NCBI GenBank assembly: GCA_004555765.1 | Contig: SFHG01000020.1 | Coordinates: 1 to 44,471 of the forward strand | Direction: 5' to 3' | Source: Bacteroidales bacterium | Lineage (GTDB): Bacteria; Bacteroidota; Bacteroidia; Bacteroidales; Porphyromonadaceae | DNA length: 44,471 nt | In this document: in pieces, positions 21,686 to 29,258 of the stretch | Layout of the letters: every line of letters starts with the position of its first letter | Numbering within the stretch: position 1 is the stretch's first letter | Position numbers and translations under genes: made by a program | The notes under the pieces: generated by a model | The model's input: only the letters and a program-made list of their open reading frames with translations | Databases searched by the model: none | Told to the model about the DNA's origin: nothing

Positions 21686-23443
21686 ATGAGACCATCACTA
21701 TTTCTCTCCTCCTCGTCCATCAGACCCCTTTCAGTCGCGATGGTGCTTTGTGTCCTGATCGGGATTACTTCGTGTGTACCCCGGCAGGACGTTTCCGACG
21801 ATATAGAGGCTCTGCCGCTTGAAGTGAGCAAGAGCGACCTGTCGTTCGCTAATACCGGCGGTAGCGAAACGGTTACCGTAAATACGAAATCCAAATGGAG
21901 TTTTATCTCAAACGTCCCCGAAAACACGTGGTTGCAATTGTCCCAAAACGGCAATAACCTCGAGGTGAGCGTCACGCCCAATTTGTCCGGCGACACAAGA
22001 AGCGCTTCCGTGATCATCCTTGCAGGTCGTGACCAGTCCAAAGTCACCGTCACCCAATCTTCAGCCGATTTCGTCCTTGACTTTTCCAAGGAGGAAGTCG
22101 TCTTTTCGAGCAAAGGAGGTCTTCAAACCGTTGACGTGACTACAAATGCTTCATCTTGGACGTTCGAACCGATTCCGGAGGAAGCCAACTGGCTCTCCAT
22201 AAAGAGTGGCGATGGTGCCGGGGTCGTTTATTTGGAGGCTGCCGAGAATGATTCCTACGATGCCCGTACGGTGAACCTCATAGTGACCGGTAAAACCGGA
22301 GAAAAGCGTCTGCTGTCCGTGAAACAGATGGGTGTCACCAAATATTTCCTGCCTTACGAACCCCAAATCCCCTACCGTGTGGTGGATCTCTTCACTTTCG
22401 AACAAAATAGAGGCAACATCCTCCAATCTTACTCCGATCCGGAGGCTCCGAACCGATTTAACCCGAACGGCTCACCCGGTTATGCGCTTTACGTAACCAC
22501 AAGCGACTATATGCCTATGATCAGTTACGTTCAGAACTCGCTTTCCGACTTGAAGTATTCGGAAGTTCGGATGATACTCGTCTATGACGATCCGACCAAC
22601 CCCGTCGAAATGGACGATTACATTGCTCTCCTTAAAGATAACGGATACAATGAGGTCGAAACGCAATCGGATATCTACCTGAAATTCTTGAAAAATGACC
22701 GAACCATGTCCGTCCAGTATCAGAGACTGTCTGACGGAGGAATCCTCAAGTTCCAGCCTCAATATCCGCAAACCAAGAAACTTCCCACATTCGGCAAACT
22801 TCCGGAAGGACCGACCGGTCTCCTTGCCCTTTTGAACAAGCCCGATAAGAAAGAAAAAGATGTGGATAACTTCGAGACCGCCAATGGCGGACACCTCGAA
22901 CACGAAGGAAAGTATGAAGGGGAGGATAACACCCAGCTCAAACTTTTCTCCACCGGACTGAAGGGTGATGAAGAAGCGGGGTATCACATGTTTTTCTTCT
23001 ATGGCGCAAAAGACTCTGCCGATACCCCTGAGATGCTGAATTCCATCAAGGAGATTGCTTTCTTTTATCCCAATCCCGATCTCGCGATTCGAACCGTGGG
23101 TAGCTTGAATTTCGTCACCGACGAGTATGAAGAACTATTGACCTCCCAAGGGTATTCGTTGATCCAATCCAAAGACGGGAAGCTCTTCTTTTACGGCAAA
23201 CCCGTGGAAAACAATATGCTCCTTATCCATTATTTCCAGAAGGTACAGTACTCCGACATCTACGACGGCACACATCCTGCCCTTAACGTGGGTTATTTCT
23301 ATATGCCCAATCCGGAAAAGGGGGCATCGGTTAGAACAATGCTCAAAAGTATGAATGAGGGTAAGCGACACGATATGGGTATCCTGAGTCGGGAGTTTCT
23401 CGATGCTTTCACCGCCCGTCACGAGGCAATGCATCGCAAATGA
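21686..23443 (+). CDS. BACON-domain surface lipoprotein 1
   Basis: The 585-aa protein has a signal with lipobox (LCVLIGITSC, Cys near residue 30). Two BACON-type Ig-like domains follow: about 45-130 (LEVSKSDLSFANTGGSETVTVNT, then VTVTQSSAD) and 135-220 (FSKEEVVFSSKGGLQTVDVTTN, then LLSVKQMG). The C-terminal ~360 residues share blocks with the next gene (KYFLPYEP / RYFLPYQE; PTFGKLPEG / PTFKRFPYG; YHMFFFYGA / WYQFYFTQG), so the two are tandem paralogs. BACON domains commonly bind carbohydrate or protein partners on the outer membrane. It is first in a plus-strand cluster with a subtilisin-like protease and a PorV-like barrel. The function of the C-terminal region is unrecognised. Confidence 0.85.
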   Translation: MRPSLFLSSSSIRPLSVAMVLCVLIGITSCVPRQDVSDDIEALPLEVSKSDLSFANTGGSETVTVNTKSKWSFISNVPENTWLQLSQNGNNLEVSVTPNLSGDTRSASVIILAGRDQSKVTVTQSSADFVLDFSKEEVVFSSKGGLQTVDVTTNASSWTFEPIPEEANWLSIKSGDGAGVVYLEAAENDSYDARTVNLIVTGKTGEKRLLSVKQMGVTKYFLPYEPQIPYRVVDLFTFEQNRGNILQSYSDPEAPNRFNPNGSPGYALYVTTSDYMPMISYVQNSLSDLKYSEVRMILVYDDPTNPVEMDDYIALLKDNGYNEVETQSDIYLKFLKNDRTMSVQYQRLSDGGILKFQPQYPQTKKLPTFGKLPEGPTGLLALLNKPDKKEKDVDNFETANGGHLEHEGKYEGEDNTQLKLFSTGLKGDEEAGYHMFFFYGAKDSADTPEMLNSIKEIAFFYPNPDLAIRTVGSLNFVTDEYEELLTSQGYSLIQSKDGKLFFYGKPVENNMLLIHYFQKVQYSDIYDGTHPALNVGYFYMPNPEKGASVRTMLKSMNEGKRHDMGILSREFLDAFTARHEAMHRK

Positions 23444-23520
23444 TTTTCGGACTCTTTCACTTTCCTGCACATCTTTCTCTTTCCGGGACATAATAGATGT
23501 GGGGAACATCAAGAATTACC

Positions 23521-25269
23521 ATGAAAAAGAACATATTGACCCTCCTCCTGGGCTTAGTTGTCACCGTCTTGCCGGCGGTGACCGGTGGCTGTACCCCGGA
23601 TGGGACGGGAAGTAAAATACCTTCCGAACCATCCTCTTTGGAACTGTCTAAGACCGAACTTGTAATCGGAAAAGAAGCGGCTCTCGAGACCGTGAACGTC
23701 ACTACGGATGCCGATGCGTGGAGTTTCCTCGTTACGCCCGGCGAGGCCGATTGGATTGATGTGAAGCAAACGGAGCGTACGCTCGAAATAGGTGTCAAAG
23801 CCAATGAGAGTGCCACGTCACGTCATTCCGTCATTACCGTGATCGCCGGCGGGCTGGTTAGGAAAGTAACCCTTGAGCAGAGTGCGTCCGACCTCGTTTT
23901 CTTCTTTGACGGGCAGACGGATATTCCGGAGGACCAACTGATTCTCTCTGCTCTTGGAGATGAGAAACTGATCTCCGTCCGAACCAATGACAAAGGATGG
24001 CACATACAGCCGGTGGACTCGGAAACTTCCTGGCTTACGGTTCATACCGACACCGAAGCCGGAGTTATCCTTTTAGAAGCGGAGCGTAACCCCGAAGTCG
24101 AAGCCCGGGTGGCGACCCTATCAATCTCCCTCTCCAATGGGACTACGCAGCAGTTGACGGTGACCCAAGCGGGACAACTAAGATACTTCCTGCCCTACCA
24201 AGAGAATCACAACGTTCTTAACTACAAAGACCTTATCATCTTTGAAAAAGAGCGTGGAAATGCCTTGACCTATTTCCAAAGAGGGGACGATAGCGGATGG
24301 TGGACCACACCTGATATTCTTACTTTTGCAACCTCCAGTGATGTGCTTCCAAGAGTGACCTATTCCCGTGAAATCGATTTCTCTTTGGTGTACAACTATG
24401 CGGAGTTCCCGATTGCGGATAAGTCCGAAATCCAGGAGGGTGGGGGATTCCGGAAGTTCCTTGAGTCTCAGGGCTACGTCCAACGCTCCGGATCGACGTC
24501 GGCTTCGCCCCAACTTGAAAGTCCGGACGGTTTCCTTTTTGTCGATGTCAAGGAGAATGAAGGTTCGGCAGGAAACGTGAGAGTGAGATTTACGCCTCAA
24601 ATCCTGCAAGGCAAAGATATGCCGACCTTCAAGCGCTTCCCATACGGCGTTTCAGGGTTCTACAACCATATCCACAATGTCTCTTGGAAATATCCCCAGA
24701 TTGAAGAGTGGGAAGTCAATACCCTCAAGAGTACTTCCGTCTTCTCGATGACGAACGAGCAGTATCTTCCGGCCTCAAGTGAGATGTTGCTGAAAGTATA
24801 CAAGTTGCCGGCGGAGAAATCGAATCCGGAGGACGAAGACTTCCATTGGTACCAATTCTACTTTACGCAGGGTGCCAATAAGACGGACGCACCTTCTCCC
24901 GAATATGTACAGGCTGTGCATTATTCCAGGCTCGTCTTTAAAGACTATGAAAAGGTGATATTCCTTATCGGCGACAATCAATTTAAAGTGACTCGGGAGT
25001 TTAAGAAATTGGCGGAAGCAGACGGGTTTATTTACAAAGGAATCTACCAAGGAGCTATTGTCTTTGACAAGCCTAAAGACGAGATTCGGCTCTCTGTCCA
25101 GATGGACAAGGCCGATGCGGAGTTGTTTGGCGCTCCGGTAGTGGCGATCCTCTCTTATGAGCACTATGAGAGTCCTCAGACGACTACCGGAATCAAAGCC
25201 ACTATGTCCGACTCAAGGATTTCGGATCCTGTCGCTTGTTCTGCTGTTTCCGTTGCCATAACCAAATAG
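23521..25269 (+). CDS. BACON-domain surface lipoprotein 2 (paralog of the preceding gene)
   Basis: The 582-aa product starts at ATG 23521 (MKKNILTLLLGLVVTVLP), preferred over an upstream in-frame ATG because it begins the signal sequence. The lipobox ends VTGGC (Cys near residue 24). Two BACON domains follow (about 40-125 with LELSKTELVIGKEAALETVNVTT, and about 130-215 ending LTVTQAG), then a C-terminal region paralogous to that of lipoprotein 1. The similarity is patchy, so the duplication is old. 77 nt separate it from lipoprotein 1 and 25 nt from the subtilase gene, indicating one operon. Likely an outer-membrane partner or substrate-handling protein for the protease; this is inference. 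Confidence 0.85.
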   Translation: MKKNILTLLLGLVVTVLPAVTGGCTPDGTGSKIPSEPSSLELSKTELVIGKEAALETVNVTTDADAWSFLVTPGEADWIDVKQTERTLEIGVKANESATSRHSVITVIAGGLVRKVTLEQSASDLVFFFDGQTDIPEDQLILSALGDEKLISVRTNDKGWHIQPVDSETSWLTVHTDTEAGVILLEAERNPEVEARVATLSISLSNGTTQQLTVTQAGQLRYFLPYQENHNVLNYKDLIIFEKERGNALTYFQRGDDSGWWTTPDILTFATSSDVLPRVTYSREIDFSLVYNYAEFPIADKSEIQEGGGFRKFLESQGYVQRSGSTSASPQLESPDGFLFVDVKENEGSAGNVRVRFTPQILQGKDMPTFKRFPYGVSGFYNHIHNVSWKYPQIEEWEVNTLKSTSVFSMTNEQYLPASSEMLLKVYKLPAEKSNPEDEDFHWYQFYFTQGANKTDAPSPEYVQAVHYSRLVFKDYEKVIFLIGDNQFKVTREFKKLAEADGFIYKGIYQGAIVFDKPKDEIRLSVQMDKADAELFGAPVVAILSYEHYESPQTTTGIKATMSDSRISDPVACSAVSVAITK

Positions 25270-25294
25270 ATAGTCCATATAGCCCAATCAGAAT

Positions 25295-28057
25295 ATGTCA
25301 CAAAAATTAATTCCTTTGGCTCTTTTGAGCCTCCTTGCCGCAGCAACGGGCTGCTCCAAGATGGACGTACCCGGGGACACAGCTCCGGAGGGAATATCGC
25401 CCCGATCCGTAGCCACGTCGACAACCGGCGTGAATCGCAGCATCATTCCCGGACGACTCGTGGTTAAGATAAAGCCTTCTGCCCTTGACGGAATCGTCAC
25501 GGGGAAAAGGGGAACCATCGAATTGAGGAGCGTCCCGTCTTCGTTGCAGTCGACTTTCAACCGAGTAGGCGTTAAGAGCATTAGGCCTCTCTTTCCCGAT
25601 TATCCCGAATTCAAGGATCGGCGACACAAAGCCGGTCTGGATCGCTGGATGGTCATCACTTATGATACGGACATTGCCCCTACGGAAGCCCGTCTGATGA
25701 TGGCTGGAGAGGAGGATGCTTTCGAGAGTGTGGAGCTGCAGTATTATCTTGAGAAGCCGGCTTATGAGACTTATCCGATGACACTTGCAGAGCAAGACCT
25801 ATCCACGCAAAAAAAGAGTACCACCGGCACGACTTTTAACGATCCTATGCTCAGAGACCAGTGGCACCTCCATAACGACGCTTCTTTGGGGGCTTCTGCC
25901 ATCGCCAAAGCGGACATTAACGCTTTTGATGCTTGGGCGGTTAATACCGGAGACCCGAAAGTGGTGGTTTGCATAGTCGACGGGGGTGTAGACTTCCGTC
26001 ACGAGGATATTGCCGCCAATTTCGACCTCTCAAGGAGCTATAACTTTATGTACGATAAGGACGGCAAACTCAAAGGTGATTCGGGTATCGAGATTTATCC
26101 GGATGAGGGCGGACACGGCACACACGTTGCCGGGCTTGTGGCCGCCGTCAATAATAACGGAGTAGGTGTTTGCGGGATAGCTGGAGGAGATGGTACAGAC
26201 GACTCCGGCGTTACGCTCATCAACGCCCAGGTCTACGGGTTAGATTCCGAGAGAAGTGCAGGTGGGGCTGCGGGCATCGTTTGGGGTGCCGATCATGGAG
26301 CCGTCATCAGTCAGAATTCATGGGGATATAAATATCCGGGACCGGGTAGCATTCCGCGTTATGACAAAGAGGCAATCGATTATTTTGTCGAAAACGCCGG
26401 TAAGGACGAAGACGGCAATCAACTTCCGGACTCTCCGATGAAAGGGGGCGTGGTAATATTTGCAGCCGGAAATGACGGGATGGATTACAAGAGCTATCCG
26501 GGTGCGTATGACGGTGCGATAGCCGTGGGAGCCTTTGCGTGGGACTTCCGTGTCTCTTTCTTTAGTAACAGGGGAAACTGGGTCGACATTCTCGCTCCGG
26601 GTGGTGATATGGAGCATTTTGGTCGCAAAGCCTCCATCCTCAGTACCGTCCCGACGGCTCAGTATCCTTCCGGATACGCATATATGGATGGCACCTCTAT
26701 GGCCTGCCCGCAGGTGTCGGGTGTGGCGGCACTTATTCTCTCGGAGTTCGGAGGAAAAGATTTTACCCCCGAGATGCTGAAAGAGCGGCTGCTACACGCC
26801 ATCCGCCCGTACGACGTGAACGTACTCAATCCGTCTTTTGTCGGAAGGCTTGGTGTCGGATGCGTCGATGCGGGACGGGCGCTTCTCGCGGATGGTGGAA
26901 AAGCGCCCCGCAAGGTAGAAGGTCTATCCGTAAAACCGTCTTTCATCAGTGCGGAAGTTTCTTGGAACGTATCTGCCGATGAGGATGCGTTACCCTCCGC
27001 TCCGACTGCGACACAGTATCTCCTGTACTTATCCGATGATACCTCTCTCTCCGCTTCCGACCTCGTAAAAGGGAAGTCGGTTGGTAAGGTTTATGGGGAA
27101 GAGAAGCAGATAGGGGAGACGCTTTCTCACCTTTTGAGAAATCTTCAGGACGGCAAGAAGTATGTGATCGGCATTGTGGCAGAGGATGAGTTCGGTAACT
27201 CGTCTGCCCCGACTGTCTTGCAGTTTGAAACGCCGAAAAATAACGCCCCGGAAGCTGTGTCCGGATTGCCGGAGGGAGATCTCGTTGTGCCGAGTGTCCT
27301 AAAGACCGAGTTTGTCCTCGCAATCAAAGATGCAGACGGGCACAAGTGGAAGCATGAACTGTTTGGAGATACGAAAGGTGTGGATGCACTTCGTGACAAT
27401 GACAATATACGGGTGATCATCCAGCCGGTACAAAAGGAAGAAGGAACCTATACGTTTACGCTTCGTCTTACCGACGAATTCGGGAAGACGAAGGAGTATC
27501 CTTTCTCTTTCCGGTTTGTCAAGTATAAGCGTCCGGAGTTTGTTGGAGAGCTGTCTGCAATGTTGGTCGGACTCAAGGGCGGTGCAGTGACTCTGCCGTT
27601 GGGCGACAAAATTTCCTATACCGAAGCAGTGCCGGTCTCTTTTGAAGCACGGTCCTCTGCACCAAGCGCGGTATCTGTCGACATCGACGATCAAAACCTC
27701 GTCCTTACGCCCAAGCAGACAGGCAGCGCGACCATTACCATCGTGGCGAAAGACAAAATCGGACAAACCGCTACTTCATTCAAGGTTCAGGTAGTGCCGG
27801 ATGCCGAGGCCACCGTGAGCCTTATGTATCCCATTCCTGCAAAAAGTACGCTTAATCTGCTCCTGCACCCCTCCGTAAAAACGGCGGACGTGACGATAAC
27901 GAGTCTCCGTGGTGAGCGACTGAAGCACATCTCGACAGGCGTAAAAAGTGACCACAAGGTTTCTCTTGACATTCACGACCTTGCCTCCGGATCTTACATA
28001 CTTGCCGTGGAAACTCCCGGGAGACCGGTGTTCAAGACGACTTTCTTGAAGCATTAA
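25295..28057 (+). CDS. Subtilisin-like (S8) serine protease with lipobox and T9SS sorting domain
   Basis: The 920-aa protease begins MSQKLIPLALLSLLAAATGC, a lipoprotein signal (Cys20). A propeptide of the I9-like type follows (about 48-160; PGRLVVKIKPSA). The catalytic triad is readable: Asp229 in VDGGVDF, His274 in GHGTHVAG, Ser468 in GTSMACPQVSG, with the oxyanion Asn in FAAGNDG. Then come an Fn3-like domain (about 533-645), two Ig/cadherin-like domains (to about 835), and an ~80-residue C-terminal T9SS type A sorting domain (YPIPAKSTLNL ... GSYILAV ... FKTTFLK). A lipobox together with a sorting tail is unusual, since T9SS cargo is normally processed by signal peptidase I. It is the enzymatic centre of the cluster. 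Confidence 0.92.
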   Translation: MSQKLIPLALLSLLAAATGCSKMDVPGDTAPEGISPRSVATSTTGVNRSIIPGRLVVKIKPSALDGIVTGKRGTIELRSVPSSLQSTFNRVGVKSIRPLFPDYPEFKDRRHKAGLDRWMVITYDTDIAPTEARLMMAGEEDAFESVELQYYLEKPAYETYPMTLAEQDLSTQKKSTTGTTFNDPMLRDQWHLHNDASLGASAIAKADINAFDAWAVNTGDPKVVVCIVDGGVDFRHEDIAANFDLSRSYNFMYDKDGKLKGDSGIEIYPDEGGHGTHVAGLVAAVNNNGVGVCGIAGGDGTDDSGVTLINAQVYGLDSERSAGGAAGIVWGADHGAVISQNSWGYKYPGPGSIPRYDKEAIDYFVENAGKDEDGNQLPDSPMKGGVVIFAAGNDGMDYKSYPGAYDGAIAVGAFAWDFRVSFFSNRGNWVDILAPGGDMEHFGRKASILSTVPTAQYPSGYAYMDGTSMACPQVSGVAALILSEFGGKDFTPEMLKERLLHAIRPYDVNVLNPSFVGRLGVGCVDAGRALLADGGKAPRKVEGLSVKPSFISAEVSWNVSADEDALPSAPTATQYLLYLSDDTSLSASDLVKGKSVGKVYGEEKQIGETLSHLLRNLQDGKKYVIGIVAEDEFGNSSAPTVLQFETPKNNAPEAVSGLPEGDLVVPSVLKTEFVLAIKDADGHKWKHELFGDTKGVDALRDNDNIRVIIQPVQKEEGTYTFTLRLTDEFGKTKEYPFSFRFVKYKRPEFVGELSAMLVGLKGGAVTLPLGDKISYTEAVPVSFEARSSAPSAVSVDIDDQNLVLTPKQTGSATITIVAKDKIGQTATSFKVQVVPDAEATVSLMYPIPAKSTLNLLLHPSVKTADVTITSLRGERLKHISTGVKSDHKVSLDIHDLASGSYILAVETPGRPVFKTTFLKH

Positions 28058-28098
28058 GCATTTTCCCTGTCATTAAAGATTAGAACAGATATTTTCTG

Positions 28099-29088
28099 AT
28101 GAACCTACGAACACTTTTTATACTTGGCGCATTTGCCGTTACTCTTGGCATTACAACGCCACTTGATGTCTCGGCTCAGATCAGTCGCCCCCTTGGCGTC
28201 CTTGAGACGAATCCGGACGCACGTACTTCTGCCTTGGCGGACGTGATGGGGGTACGTCCCTCGCGGATGTCCCTCTTTGCAAGTCCCGTGGCGCTTTTTG
28301 GGAATGAGCGTACTTTTGGTGCGGAAGTCAGCGGTCAGATTTTTCCGAAGATTGAGGGCATGGAGGGTCGCTCTTATCAGGTTAATGCGGTTGCCGGATA
28401 CAGATTCTTGGACAGGCATGCCCTCTCCCTTTCCTACCGCATACAAGGTGCCCCAAAGGTATCGTATTTTACCTTGGAAAATCCCTCTGCTGAGCCTGTG
28501 ACGATTCGTCCGTTTGACTGGGCACTGGACTTGAGTTACGGTCTCGACCTCGGAAGCGGTTTTATGCTGAGCGCTTCCGGGAATGTCATCGCGTCCTGGA
28601 TCGGTAAAGGAGCCTACACCGTCAGTGGATCCCTGGGTGCGTTTTACCACACGGAGATCGACCGCACAAGAGCGACAGACCCGATCGATCTGAGCCTGGG
28701 GCTTAAGGTAAACGACCTCGGCAGCCCTATTACGTACAAGGGCGAAGGTATGAGCTATGCGGTTCCCGCTTCTCTGCAATTAGGAGGAGAAATGGGCTTT
28801 ACTCTGATTGGAAAGAACCATTTGGATCTCCTTCTGGGGGGCAGGTATTTCTTCCTTCCGAGAGAAGCGGCTCTCCTGACTGCGGGACTCGGTGCCGAAT
28901 ACGACTATGATGAGTCCTTTTTCGTCAGAGCCGGGTACCAATTCGGTCAGAAGGATCTCTCTTACGTCACCCTCGGAGCAGGTGCCAAAGTCCTCGGCGG
29001 GTTATCTTTGGACCTCTCTTACCGAATAGCGACATCCCGGTTGACCGGCGTAAATCTTTGGTCGTTGGGCGCTTCATACGAGTTCTGA
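28099..29088 (+). CDS. PorV/PorQ-family outer-membrane beta-barrel protein
   Basis: The 329-aa protein has a signal peptide (ITTPLDVSAQ, cleavage near residue 27). The mature N-terminus LETNPDARTSALADV is the PorV/PorQ-family opening. Repeated amphipathic strands follow (LSLGLKVNDLGSPITY, FFVRAGYQFGQKDLSYVTLGAGAK read in parts), ending in aromatic F. PorV shuttles type IX cargo from the translocon to the attachment complex, and PorQ has a related barrel. This copy is too short and divergent to call either one. It follows the T9SS-tailed protease by 41 nt, suggesting a dedicated role in its surface handling. A plain structural porin role is the alternative. Confidence 0.8.
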   Translation: MNLRTLFILGAFAVTLGITTPLDVSAQISRPLGVLETNPDARTSALADVMGVRPSRMSLFASPVALFGNERTFGAEVSGQIFPKIEGMEGRSYQVNAVAGYRFLDRHALSLSYRIQGAPKVSYFTLENPSAEPVTIRPFDWALDLSYGLDLGSGFMLSASGNVIASWIGKGAYTVSGSLGAFYHTEIDRTRATDPIDLSLGLKVNDLGSPITYKGEGMSYAVPASLQLGGEMGFTLIGKNHLDLLLGGRYFFLPREAALLTAGLGAEYDYDESFFVRAGYQFGQKDLSYVTLGAGAKVLGGLSLDLSYRIATSRLTGVNLWSLGASYEF

Positions 29089-29153
29089 CCCCCCGGGGAG
29101 ATACTTTCTCATAGAGGGGAAAGGGGACTTACACTTTTTCACCTCAGAGAAAG

Positions 29154-29242
29154 GCATAGACCGAGCGTGATGCGCCGGTCTGTACCCGGAAAGGAAAAGA
29201 TACGGGCCGAGAAAGATTTCTCGACCCGTATCTCTTTTTTCG
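29154..29242. repeat. Dispersed palindromic repeat copy B; bidirectional terminator
   Basis: CATAGACCGAG (29155-29165) and CCGGTCTGTACCCGGAAAGG (29175-29194) are followed by a hairpin of AGATACGGGCCGAGAAA (29198-29214) with TTTCTCGACCCGTATCT (29217-29233), one mismatch, then CTTTTTT. It lies between the convergent barrel and S9 peptidase genes and is the closest relative of copy A in module order and spacing. Confidence 0.85.
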
Positions 29243-29258
29243 CGTCGCCTAAGGGCGC

